Below are positions 43,321 to 51,908 of a DNA stretch of 64,000 bases, one piece after another. How positions within the stretch are numbered: position 1 is the first letter of the stretch; each line of letters begins with the position of its first letter. The notes under the pieces were generated by a model, which was given only the letters and a program-made list of their open reading frames with translations, was not told where the DNA came from and searched no databases. Source of the DNA: Hungatella hathewayi (GTDB lineage: Bacteria > Bacillota > Clostridia > Lachnospirales > Lachnospiraceae); the NCBI GenBank assembly GCA_025149285.1, contig CP102274.1, forward strand, positions 82,001 through 146,000. Direction: 5' to 3'. The translations under genes were made by a program, and so were the position numbers.

Positions 43321-44751
43321 ATGATCAGTATGGCGGCATTGGCATGGACCGGAATTATGATTATAGCGGGAGTGGTATTGAGGGCGAAAGTACCTTTTTT
43401 ACGCAATAATCTGGTACCTGCAAGTGTAATTGGTGGTGTTATAGGCTTTATAGTAATGAATCTGGGATTTATTACGGACTGTACGGTTGGTGAATTTGGG
43501 GATATTGCTAACCTGTTGTGGATCTTTACATTTGCCAATATGGGCGTTACTCTGGCGGCGAAAAAGGAGACTGTGAAAACTGAAGATGGCCAGTCATTCA
43601 GACAAAAGCTTGCGAACAGCCAGTTTTCCGGTATCTGCGGAATGGGATTTATCTGGGTCATTCCGTATGCGTTTTCAGGTCTTATCGGATTTCTTGTACT
43701 GCAGGTGATTGGAAAATACTTTGGTATGCCTGCGATTCACGGTCTGCAGCTTCCCTTTGCATTTGCGCAGGGACCAGGACAGTCGGTTAACTATGGCGGA
43801 ATGATGGAAGCAAATGGAGTAGCGGATGCTGTGCAGGTAGGTGTCACTTTTGCGGCAATGGGATTTCTGGTTGCATTTCTGATTGGGGTGCCTTATGCAA
43901 AAAAAGGAATTAAAAAAGGGCTTGCACCATACAGCGGTAAGATCGGCGAAAGTATGTTAAAGGGGTTATACGAGCCGGATGAACAGGAATTCTACGGGAA
44001 ACAGACAACACATCCCGGAAATGTGGATACACTTGCTTTCCATGTGGCTTTAGTTGGTATTGCCTGGGTAGGCGGTATGTATATCGGTAAACTTTGGGCG
44101 CTGGTACCGGGGTACATAGGAACATTATTTTCCGGATTTTTATATCTGAACAGTATGCTTTGCGGATATGTAATCAGATGGATTATTGGAAAACTGGGGC
44201 TGTCAAAGTATCTGGACAGGGGAACACAGATTCATCTGTCAGGATTTTGTATTGACATGATGGTAACAAGTGCGTTTATGGCCATATCTCTTGAAGTAGT
44301 AGGAAAATGGCTGGTTCCGATTCTGATCCTCGTACTGATTACAACGGTTTTCACCTATATCATTACCCGTTATTTTGGAGAAAGAATGGGAGGAAAATAT
44401 GGATTCGAGCGTTCTCTCGGTGTATGGGGAGCAATGACGGGAACCAATGCTACAGGACAGGCATTAGTTCGAATGGTAGATCCGGATCGGAAAACTACAG
44501 TTTTGGAAGAAATGGGTCCAATGAATGTAATTAATGTACCGGCCTGTTACGTTGTTATGCCCGCGGTTATTGCTTATTCAGCCGGAGAAATTTCGACGAC
44601 GGCATTGTTTGTGTCTTTAATAGGAGTTGGCGTTGCATTTATGGCAGCAATGCTTGTTACCGGCGTATGGGGCAAGAAGACCTATGACTACAGGAAGGGA
44701 GAACTTTATTACTCCCTGGATGATGAAACAGAACAGAAGGCGGCCCAGTAA
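43321..44751 (+). CDS. GltS-like sodium:carboxylate symporter
   Basis: 476-aa membrane protein with 10-12 helices in the ESS/GltS superfamily. Visible family regions are N-N-L-V-P-A-S-V-I-G-G (~26-36), F-A-Q-G-P-G-Q-S-V-N-Y-G-G and G-A-M-T-G-T-N-A-T-G-Q-A. GltS proteins take up glutamate with Na+; this is longer and more divergent, so another anionic amino acid or acyl-amino acid is possible. ATG 43321 is chosen because GGGGG at 43308-43312 precedes it; ATG 43306 has no ribosome site. It follows the hydrolase gene by 20 bp. Confidence 0.85.
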   Translation: MISMAALAWTGIMIIAGVVLRAKVPFLRNNLVPASVIGGVIGFIVMNLGFITDCTVGEFGDIANLLWIFTFANMGVTLAAKKETVKTEDGQSFRQKLANSQFSGICGMGFIWVIPYAFSGLIGFLVLQVIGKYFGMPAIHGLQLPFAFAQGPGQSVNYGGMMEANGVADAVQVGVTFAAMGFLVAFLIGVPYAKKGIKKGLAPYSGKIGESMLKGLYEPDEQEFYGKQTTHPGNVDTLAFHVALVGIAWVGGMYIGKLWALVPGYIGTLFSGFLYLNSMLCGYVIRWIIGKLGLSKYLDRGTQIHLSGFCIDMMVTSAFMAISLEVVGKWLVPILILVLITTVFTYIITRYFGERMGGKYGFERSLGVWGAMTGTNATGQALVRMVDPDRKTTVLEEMGPMNVINVPACYVVMPAVIAYSAGEISTTALFVSLIGVGVAFMAAMLVTGVWGKKTYDYRKGELYYSLDDETEQKAAQ

Positions 44752-44756
44752 GCAGA

Positions 44757-44825
44757 GAGAGGATTATATGGATATGCGGGAGCTCTCCGGTAAAGGCTGA
44801 TGGTCCGGAGAGCCTCTCTTTCTTT
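44757..44825 (+). terminator. Attenuator-like hairpin between symporter and TauE-like genes
   Basis: GCTCTCCGG (44782-44790) pairs with CCGGAGAGC (44805-44813), and an outer GAGAGG/CCTCTC helix is possible. The tail CTCTCTTTCTTT is only partly T-rich, so partial termination is likely. Confidence 0.5.
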
Positions 44826-44841
44826 AGGGACAGGAGAAGAA

Positions 44842-45561
44842 ATGTCTGGAAATATAAGGGAATATCTATTTATTACTATCGTTCTTTTTGCTAATATTAT
44901 AGAAGGAATTACAGGATTTGCCGGAACCATGCTTGCAATGCCTGCATCTATGATGCTGATTGGGGCTGAGGAGGCAAAAGTTATTCTAAACATGGTTGCA
45001 CTCATGGTAAGCAGTACGATTGCAGTTAAAACTTATAAAAAAATCAACAGAAAAGAGCTGGTAAAAATTACCTCGCTCATGATGTTGGGGATGGTCATCG
45101 GTCTGTATCTGTTTGCTGTTCTTCCTGTTAAGCTTCTGTCAGTCTGTTATGGTGTTCTCATTATTGCTGTTGCAGTGAACGGGCTGGCATCAAAAAAAAG
45201 AATGGAGCTGCCGGCTGGGATATTGATCATAATTGTGTTGGCGGCAGGGATTATTCACGGTCTGTTTCTTTCCGGAGGGGCACTGCTTGTAGTCTATGTT
45301 ACTGCGGTAATAAAGGAGAAAGGTGTAATCCGCGCTACGCTTGCGCCAGTATGGTTAATGTTGAATACCATAATTTTGCTTCAGGATATCTGGTTTGGAA
45401 GAATTACATTTCATACCCTGCGCCTTACCGGAATGTGTATGATTCCTGTTATTCTTGCACTGGTTCTGGGAAATTATCTGCATAATAAGATAAAACAGGA
45501 ACGGTTTGTGCACTTGACCTATTTGTTATTGATCATTTCGGGGGTTAGCCTGGTTATCTGA
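44842..45561 (+). CDS. TauE/SafE-family anion permease
   Basis: 239-aa membrane protein with about eight helices. The family pattern I-I-E-G-I-T-G-F-A-G-T-M-L-A-M-P (residues ~18-33) and the second half's I-I-H-G-L-F-L-S-G-G-A-L-L-V are clear. TauE/SafE proteins move sulfite, sulfoacetate or other organic anions, usually outward. CAGGAGAAG at 44831-44839 sets ATG 44842. In this operon it could export an anionic product of the C69 reaction, or be a second importer. Confidence 0.85.
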   Translation: MSGNIREYLFITIVLFANIIEGITGFAGTMLAMPASMMLIGAEEAKVILNMVALMVSSTIAVKTYKKINRKELVKITSLMMLGMVIGLYLFAVLPVKLLSVCYGVLIIAVAVNGLASKKRMELPAGILIIIVLAAGIIHGLFLSGGALLVVYVTAVIKEKGVIRATLAPVWLMLNTIILLQDIWFGRITFHTLRLTGMCMIPVILALVLGNYLHNKIKQERFVHLTYLLLIISGVSLVI

Positions 45562-45608
45562 TAGAATTTATTCTCAAAATAAAATTTGCTATGACAGGAG
45601 AGGTGGTA

Positions 45609-46757
45609 ATGAAATTTTTATTTGCTTCAGACTCATTCAAAGGAACGCTGACTTCAGAACAGATTATCGCTCTTCTGACTGAAGCTGCAAAAAAAGTATT
45701 TCCAGACTGCGAGACTGTGGGAATTCCTGTGGCCGATGGAGGGGAAGGTACAATTGACGCCGTCATATCCGTACTCCATGGATCAGTTCATGAGGTAAAT
45801 GCACACGGTCCATTAATGGAAGAGGTGGTCAGCTATTATGGAGAGTCGGGAGATGGGGCGGCGGTCATTGAGATGGCAGTGTCTTCGGGTCTGCCCATGG
45901 TACCAGTAAATAAAAGAGATCCCCGAGTGACGACCTCGTATGGAACCGGTGAACTGATTAAGACCGCCCTTGACCGCGGCTGCCGTGACATCACGATTGC
46001 GATCGGCGGCAGCGCCACCAACGACGGAGGTATGGGCGCCATGCGTGCGCTGGGGATACGATTTCTGGATGAGAACGGAGAGGAGCTTTCCGGATGCGGA
46101 AACGACCTGGCCCGGGTGGCGGACATTGATATCAGAGGACTTCACGGTGCAGTGAAGGATGCGAAGTTTACCATCATGTGCGACGTAAACAACCCATTAA
46201 CGGGTCCTGACGGAGCGACCTATACCTTTGGAATGCAAAAAGGCGGCACTCCGAAGATCTTAGACGAACTGGAACAGGGAATGATTCATTATGCGGCCCT
46301 GATCCGGGAGAAAATGGGGATCGATGTGGACCAGATACCAGGCTCCGGCGCGGCCGGGGGGCTGGGAGCGGCATTCAGCGTATTTCTCAAAGCGGAGATG
46401 AAGTCGGGAATTGAGACGGTGCTGGATCTGATTCATTTTGATGAACTACTGGAAGGGGTGGATCTGGTCATAACCGGTGAGGGAAGAATCGACTGGCAGT
46501 CTGCCTTTGGAAAGGTTCCCAGCGGAATCGGCAATCGCTGCCGCAAGAAGGGAATCCCGGCTATAGCCATTGTCGGCGGCATGGGCGATAAGGCGGAGAT
46601 GATATTCGATCATGGGATTGACAGCATTATCACTACCATTAACGGGGCCATGGGGCTCGATGAGGCGCTGGAACGGGCGGAAGAGCTGTACGCCGGTGCG
46701 GCGGAGCGGGCATTCCGGATGATTAAGGCGGGAATGAAGCTTCAGGACAGATCATAG
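45609..46757 (+). CDS. glxK: Glycerate 2-kinase (GlxK/GarK family)
   Basis: 382-aa kinase of the GlxK/GarK family that phosphorylates D-glycerate to 2-phosphoglycerate. Conserved: D-S-F-K-G-T-L-T (residues ~8-15), P-V-A-D-G-G-E-G-T (~40-48), I-G-G-S-A-T-N-D-G-G-M-G (~122-133), P-G-S-G-A-A-G-G-L-G and I-T-G-E-G-R-I-D-W-Q. It has GGAGAGG before ATG 45609. Last gene of the C69/GltS/TauE operon and, with the CdaR-type gene, the functional anchor of that module. Codon usage appears more AT-rich in the first ~110 codons than in the rest. Confidence 0.94.
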   Translation: MKFLFASDSFKGTLTSEQIIALLTEAAKKVFPDCETVGIPVADGGEGTIDAVISVLHGSVHEVNAHGPLMEEVVSYYGESGDGAAVIEMAVSSGLPMVPVNKRDPRVTTSYGTGELIKTALDRGCRDITIAIGGSATNDGGMGAMRALGIRFLDENGEELSGCGNDLARVADIDIRGLHGAVKDAKFTIMCDVNNPLTGPDGATYTFGMQKGGTPKILDELEQGMIHYAALIREKMGIDVDQIPGSGAAGGLGAAFSVFLKAEMKSGIETVLDLIHFDELLEGVDLVITGEGRIDWQSAFGKVPSGIGNRCRKKGIPAIAIVGGMGDKAEMIFDHGIDSIITTINGAMGLDEALERAEELYAGAAERAFRMIKAGMKLQDRS

Positions 46758-46780
46758 TACGGTAAAATAAAAGGAATTGC

Positions 46781-46815
46781 GGCCGGGGCTAGGAAGTGCC
46801 CCGGCCATTTTGGGT
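46781..46815 (+). terminator. Intrinsic terminator after glycerate kinase
   Basis: GGCCGGGGC (46781-46789) and GCCCCGGCC (46798-46806) form a strong stem, followed by ATTTTGGGTTTT. Confidence 0.75.
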
Positions 46816-46862
46816 TTTCTGGGAGTTTGACAAGTCAGACTCTTTGCTGCGAAGTTTTAGTC

Positions 46863-46890
46863 TATACAAATAATTTACAAACCATTTACA
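46863..46890 (+). promoter_or_regulatory. Pho-box-like direct repeats before the phosphoesterase gene
   Basis: TATACA (46863), TTTACA (46874) and TTTACA (46885) occur at an exact 11-bp period, the layout of PhoP boxes in Bacillus (TT[ACT]A[CT]A with 5-bp gaps); the first hexamer has one mismatch. TTTACT (46902) and TTAATT (46911) follow out of phase. Function is inferred from pattern plus gene content. Confidence 0.5.
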
Positions 46891-46959
46891 ACAATAAGGT
46901 ATTTACTCAGTTAATTTCCTGCTAACATAAGTATGAAAAAAACTTTTAAGGAGGAAATG

Positions 46960-49900
46960 ATGAGTGTGAAACTAAAAAGGTTAACAGCTCTTTTACTGAG
47001 CGCATGTCTGGCAGCGGGCAATATAACGACTGCATTTGGCGCGCCTGTACAGCAGGATCCGGAACCAGGGGCGAGGGTACGGACGAGCAGGCTGATATCC
47101 ACAGAAGAAACGGTATGGAGATATCTGGACGATAATACGGATCCGGCGGCAGCGGATGACACGAAGGAGGAAACGCCGGGGAGCCCCAGCAACGCATCAC
47201 CTTCTGACGCATCGCCGTCCAATGCGTCGGCAAAATATGGATTTTATCGTTTTGCTGCGGGCAAAAACAAAGCATCGTCGAAGACCGGCAGACTGGTCTG
47301 GACCAGTGCGGATTACGATGATTCCGGCTGGAAAGAGGCGAGAGGAAGCTTTGGGGCGAAGAAAGGTGAGATTGCAGATCTGGGAGACGGCCTGATACCC
47401 TATACTCTGTTGGCCCAGTATATAGAAGGGCCGGATGTGGCGGAAGATACGGATATTCCGGCCTATTTCTTCCGTACCACAATCGAACTGGAAGACATCG
47501 ACAGCATCAGTGCCTTAAACGGCGAGATCTTCTATGATGACGCGGCCATAATCTACATCAATGGCGAGGAAGTTCACAGGGCCGGTGTTCCGGAAGGCGG
47601 TTACACACAGAATCTGGAGTATGGAGGGACAAATGCGGGAACGCCGATTAACAATAAGTTCCAGATCACAGACTTATCCATGTTAAAAGAGGGGAGCAAC
47701 ACCGTATCGGTAGAACTTCATCAGGGCAGAGCCAACAGCTCGGATATCTATTTTGATTTCTGCTCTCTGGAAATAGGGACGCCTGCCTCGGAATCGGATG
47801 AATTCATCACGACAGAGGGCACGGTTTGGAATTACCTGGAGAACAACACCGATCCGGCGGAAGGAAGTGAGGACCGGACTGTATGGACGTATCCGGAGTT
47901 TGCGGATGAACAGTGGAAGTCCGGAAAGGGAAGCTTCGGAGCCAAGAAAGGCGCGATTGCGGACCTTGGAGGCGGATATATTCCGGATACGCTGTTAAAG
48001 CACTACATTGACGATACAAAAACGGCGGTGCCCGCATATTTTTTCCGAACAGACATCTATCTCAACGATGTCTCCGATCTGGAAGCGCTGGAGGCGGAAA
48101 TCGCCTATGATGATGCGGTGATCGTGTACATCAATGGAAAGAATGTCTATGAGGGGCAGGTACCGGAGGGGGGCTATGACAAGAACCTGGCATACGGTTC
48201 GGCCAATGGGTTGTCAGCTCCAAGCCATGATACTATTACAATCAATGACGTTTCTATGCTGAGAGATGGGGTAAATACAATTGCGGTAGAGCTTCATCAG
48301 GACAGGGCGGGCAGTTCTGACATTTACTTTGATTTCATTTCCCTGAAAGCTGCACAGCCGAAGCCATTTAAGGCGATTTCTCTGGGAGTGTGGAATGATG
48401 AGACACAGACGGCTGTTACCTGGTATTCCTCAATCGGGGAAGACGGCAAAGTGAGAATCGCAGAGAAGGCGGACATGGACGGGGATTCGTTTCCGGAACA
48501 GGCTTTCCAGTTTGCAGCGGAAAGAGCGGAGGCAAATGACGCCGGATTCTACAGCTTCCAGGCAGTCATGACAGGGCTGGAGCCGGATACCGATTATGTT
48601 TACCAGGTCGGCGCCGGGGAAACCTGGTCCGATATTTATGAATTTACAACCCGGGATTATGAGAATGGATTTAACTTTCTGCTTGCAGGCGATCCGCAGA
48701 TTGGCGCGGGAAGCACAGATACGGATACAGAAGGGTGGCAGAATACCCTGAAAACGGCCATGAAGGCATTTCCGGAGACCAGCTTCTTAATCAGTGCGGG
48801 AGATCAGGTCAACACGGCCAGCAATGAGGCGCAGTATGCGGGATACTTAAGCCCGAAGGAACTGCTGTCTCTGCCGACAGCAGTAAATGTAGGAAATCAT
48901 GACGCGGGAAGCAGCGCCTACAGCCAGCATTTCCAGGTGCCGAATGTCAGCAGTATGGGCATGACCGAGAAGACCGGGAAATTCGGAGGAGACTACTGGT
49001 ATACATATAACAATGTGCTCTTTATGTCTCTTAACTCCAATAATATGAGTACGGCGGAACACCGGGAGTTTATGAAAGCAGTTCTCGATGAGAATGGGGC
49101 TGATTCGGACTGGACGGTGGTAACATTCCATCATTCAATCTACAGCACGGCCAGCCATGAGTCGGACAATGATATTATCCAGAGGCGGGCAGAGCTCTCT
49201 CCGGTATTTACGGAACTGGGAATTGATGTGGTGCTGATGGGCCATGACCATGTCTATACCAGAAGTTACATGATGAACGGAACGGATCCGATCATTCCTG
49301 AGGATGGAACAGTGCCGGAAAGTGTAACGGACCCGGCGGAAGGAGAAGTGCTTTATGTGACGGCCAACTCTGCCAGCGGCAGTAAGTATTATTCGATCCA
49401 TAATAAAGATTTCCCTTATGCGGCAGTGATGAATCAGGAGAGCACTCCGAATATCACAAACGTGGAGGTGACGGATAAGTCTTTTGCGATTACTACTTAC
49501 CGTACTAAGGATATGTCTGTAGTGGATACCTTTGCAATTTATAAGGATGGCTACCAGCCTCCGGAATCTGTTATTAAATCGGTTTCTCTCGGAGTAGGTG
49601 CGGACGAGTCAGAGACTATGGTTACCTGGTATTCTGATTCAAAGCTGCCGGGAAAGGTACAGCTTGTAAAGAAGAGTGATCTGGCCAACGGTGTATTTCC
49701 GGAGACAGCGGCAGAGTTTGCAGCAGAGAAGGAGAGTGCTAATGAGGAAGGGTTTTTCACGAATCAGGCAGTGATCCGCGGTTTGGAATCCGCTACAGAA
49801 TATGCTTACCGGGTTGGAGACGGAACTGCCTGGTCAGATGTGTATGACTTAACGGTTCAGGATTATGAGAATGGATTTAATTTCCTGCTTGCAGGCGATC

Positions 49901-51852
49901 CGCAGATCGGGGCAGGAAGCACGGATACGGATATTAAAGGCTGGCAGAACACCATGGAGACGGCCATGAAGGCATTTCCGGAGACCAGCTTCTTAATCAG
50001 TGCGGGAGATCAGGTCAACACGGCAAGCAATGAGACGCAGTATGCCGGATACTTAAGTCCGAAGGAGCTGCTGTCTCTGCCGGCAGCGGTTAACGTGGGA
50101 AATCATGATGCGGGAAGCAGCGCCTACAGCCAGCATTTCCAGGTACCGAATGTCAGCAGCCTGGGAATGACAGAGAAGACCGGAAAATTCGGAGGAGACT
50201 ACTGGTATACGTATAACAATGTGCTCTTTATGTCTCTCAATTCCAACAATATGAGTACGGCGGAGCACAGAGCGTTCATGAAGCAGGTGCTTGACGAGAA
50301 CGGAGCCGATGCGGACTGGACGGTGGTAACATTCCATCATTCGATCTACAGCACGGCCAGCCACGAGTCGGACAATGATATTATCCAGAGGCGGGCGGAA
50401 CTCTCTCCTGTATTTACGGAGCTGGGAATCGATGTGGTGCTGATGGGCCATGACCATGTCTATACCAGAAGCTATATGATGAATGGGAATGATCCGGTGG
50501 TTCCTGCGGATGGTACAGTGCCGGAGAGTGTGACCGACCCGGCGGAAGGGGAAGTGCTTTATGTGACGGCCAACTCCGCCAGCGGCAGTAAGTATTATTC
50601 AATCCATAATAAAGATTTCCCTTATGCGGCGGTGATGAATCAGGAAAGCACTCCAAATATCACAAACGTAGAGGTGACGGACAATTCTTTTGCGATTACA
50701 ACCTATCGCACGACGGATATGTCGGAAGTAGACCATTTTACAATTTACAGGACAGAAGCTCCGAAGCCGCAGCCTGATGTGACGGGCGATACAGTAGCAG
50801 AGATTCTGGAAAGTCTGGATCAGGCTCTGGAACAGGCGGAGACAGAGGGAGAGAGGCAGGAAATTCTAAAGAAAGCGGCAGAGGCGGCCGAAGCACTCTC
50901 CTATGATCCTAATACAATGGATGAATCCGAAATGGATGAAATCAAAAAACTGGAAGATATGGTTCTGGCAGGCTACAGCGAACTGGCAGCTGAAACCGAT
51001 GTGCAATCCAAAAAGGTAACCGGTGTAACGGTGGAAGGTGCGGTGCTCAGTGTTCCGTTAAAGGCGGGTGTCAAAGCGGTGTCTGTACTGAAGGTTAGCG
51101 ATATGGAACTGCCGGAGGCGCTGGGATTTGAGACGGAAGATGTTATCGCACTGGATATTCGGCTGGACATTATAAGTGATGATCCGGAGGTGTCAGGCGG
51201 GAATATCCAGCCGAAGGTTCCGGTTAGGATTACCATTGACGCGCCGGAGGACATTGATCTAAACAGGCTGGTGCTGATGCATTACACCAATGGAGCATAT
51301 GAAGACGTGAAATTTACAGTAAAAGATGGAGCGATCAGTTTTGTTGTTAATGCGTTGAGCCCGTTTGTACTTGCGGAAAAAGCGGAGGCGGATAAACCGG
51401 ATGATGGCGGGGATGGTTCTGATGACGGATCTTCGGATAATGGGCCTTCGGACAATGGGCCTTCGGACAGTGGGTCTTCGGACAATGGGTCTTCAGATAA
51501 TGGGTCTTCCGGTAATGGATCTTCCAGCAGTGTGCAGGGGTCATGGATTAAAGACCAGACTGGCTGGTGGTATCAGTATCAGAATAAGACGTATCCGGTC
51601 AATACCTGGGTGTCCATACAGGGAATCTGGTATCATTTTGACCAGGCCGGCTATATGCAGACCGGATGGATTCAGGTGAATGGCGTATGGTACTATCTAC
51701 AGCCGTCAGGGGCCATGGTGGCTTCAGACTGGGTATTGTATCAGGATAAATGGTATTACTTTAACCAGGATGGGGCGATGGCCACTGCACCGGTTCACTA
51801 TAAAGGGACAGAGTACCGGTTCGACGAATCTGGTGCGTGTATTAACCCGTAA
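46960..51852 (+). CDS. Giant secreted purple-acid-phosphatase-like phosphoesterase with two catalytic modules and cell-wall-binding repeats
   Basis: 1,630 aa. Signal peptide 1-~27 (ending A-F-G-A). Two galactose-binding-like beta-sandwich domains (~45-270, ~285-465). Then two tandem ~400-aa modules, each with a fibronectin-like purple acid phosphatase N-domain and a complete metallophosphoesterase core: G-D-P-Q, G-D-Q-V-N, G-N-H-D, H-H and G-H-D-H-V-Y (first core starts ~577, second ~979). A helical and a beta domain follow, then a Ser/Asp/Asn/Gly linker (~1480-1525) and three to four choline-binding-type W/Y repeats at the C-terminus. The protein should be exported and held non-covalently on the cell wall, hydrolysing phosphoesters outside. 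ATG 46960 fits AAGGAGG (46948-46954); ATG 46933 has no ribosome site. Confidence 0.9.
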   Translation: MSVKLKRLTALLLSACLAAGNITTAFGAPVQQDPEPGARVRTSRLISTEETVWRYLDDNTDPAAADDTKEETPGSPSNASPSDASPSNASAKYGFYRFAAGKNKASSKTGRLVWTSADYDDSGWKEARGSFGAKKGEIADLGDGLIPYTLLAQYIEGPDVAEDTDIPAYFFRTTIELEDIDSISALNGEIFYDDAAIIYINGEEVHRAGVPEGGYTQNLEYGGTNAGTPINNKFQITDLSMLKEGSNTVSVELHQGRANSSDIYFDFCSLEIGTPASESDEFITTEGTVWNYLENNTDPAEGSEDRTVWTYPEFADEQWKSGKGSFGAKKGAIADLGGGYIPDTLLKHYIDDTKTAVPAYFFRTDIYLNDVSDLEALEAEIAYDDAVIVYINGKNVYEGQVPEGGYDKNLAYGSANGLSAPSHDTITINDVSMLRDGVNTIAVELHQDRAGSSDIYFDFISLKAAQPKPFKAISLGVWNDETQTAVTWYSSIGEDGKVRIAEKADMDGDSFPEQAFQFAAERAEANDAGFYSFQAVMTGLEPDTDYVYQVGAGETWSDIYEFTTRDYENGFNFLLAGDPQIGAGSTDTDTEGWQNTLKTAMKAFPETSFLISAGDQVNTASNEAQYAGYLSPKELLSLPTAVNVGNHDAGSSAYSQHFQVPNVSSMGMTEKTGKFGGDYWYTYNNVLFMSLNSNNMSTAEHREFMKAVLDENGADSDWTVVTFHHSIYSTASHESDNDIIQRRAELSPVFTELGIDVVLMGHDHVYTRSYMMNGTDPIIPEDGTVPESVTDPAEGEVLYVTANSASGSKYYSIHNKDFPYAAVMNQESTPNITNVEVTDKSFAITTYRTKDMSVVDTFAIYKDGYQPPESVIKSVSLGVGADESETMVTWYSDSKLPGKVQLVKKSDLANGVFPETAAEFAAEKESANEEGFFTNQAVIRGLESATEYAYRVGDGTAWSDVYDLTVQDYENGFNFLLAGDPQIGAGSTDTDIKGWQNTMETAMKAFPETSFLISAGDQVNTASNETQYAGYLSPKELLSLPAAVNVGNHDAGSSAYSQHFQVPNVSSLGMTEKTGKFGGDYWYTYNNVLFMSLNSNNMSTAEHRAFMKQVLDENGADADWTVVTFHHSIYSTASHESDNDIIQRRAELSPVFTELGIDVVLMGHDHVYTRSYMMNGNDPVVPADGTVPESVTDPAEGEVLYVTANSASGSKYYSIHNKDFPYAAVMNQESTPNITNVEVTDNSFAITTYRTTDMSEVDHFTIYRTEAPKPQPDVTGDTVAEILESLDQALEQAETEGERQEILKKAAEAAEALSYDPNTMDESEMDEIKKLEDMVLAGYSELAAETDVQSKKVTGVTVEGAVLSVPLKAGVKAVSVLKVSDMELPEALGFETEDVIALDIRLDIISDDPEVSGGNIQPKVPVRITIDAPEDIDLNRLVLMHYTNGAYEDVKFTVKDGAISFVVNALSPFVLAEKAEADKPDDGGDGSDDGSSDNGPSDNGPSDSGSSDNGSSDNGSSGNGSSSSVQGSWIKDQTGWWYQYQNKTYPVNTWVSIQGIWYHFDQAGYMQTGWIQVNGVWYYLQPSGAMVASDWVLYQDKWYYFNQDGAMATAPVHYKGTEYRFDESGACINP
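48661..49550 (+). repeat. Long direct repeat, copy 1 (phosphoesterase core)
   Basis: This stretch and 49864-50755 are near-identical direct repeats about 1.2 kb apart, with only scattered base differences, many of them silent. They encode the two catalytic cores of the giant phosphoesterase. Confidence 0.9.
49864..50755 (+). repeat. Long direct repeat, copy 2 (phosphoesterase core)
   Basis: Second copy of the catalytic-core repeat. Identity is highest over the metal-binding motifs and lower in the flanking fibronectin-like parts (for example 48370-48660 against 49575-49860), suggesting ongoing gene conversion in the core. Confidence 0.9.
51428..51534 (+). repeat. 15-bp tandem repeats encoding the S-S-D-N-G linker
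   Basis: About seven degenerate units of the type GGNCTTCGGANAATG encode [S/P]-S-D-N-G. They join the catalytic part to the cell-wall-binding repeats and may vary in number between strains. Confidence 0.85.
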
Positions 51853-51872
51853 TATTTGTTAAAAGCAGACTT

Positions 51873-51900
51873 CCGGATCGGCCAGCCGGTCCGGGAGTTT
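51873..51900 (+). terminator. Terminator of the phosphoesterase gene, target flank of the intron
   Basis: CCGGATCGGC (51873-51882) pairs with GCCGGTCCGG (51885-51894), with a short T-run (51898-51901) afterwards. The group II intron begins 14 nt after the stem. Confidence 0.8.
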
Positions 51901-51908
51901 TATGATTG

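Noticed and set aside
51428..51534. Short regular repeats as a possible CRISPR array
   Set aside because: Units of about 15 bp are in frame, have no spacers and encode the S-S-D-N-G linker.
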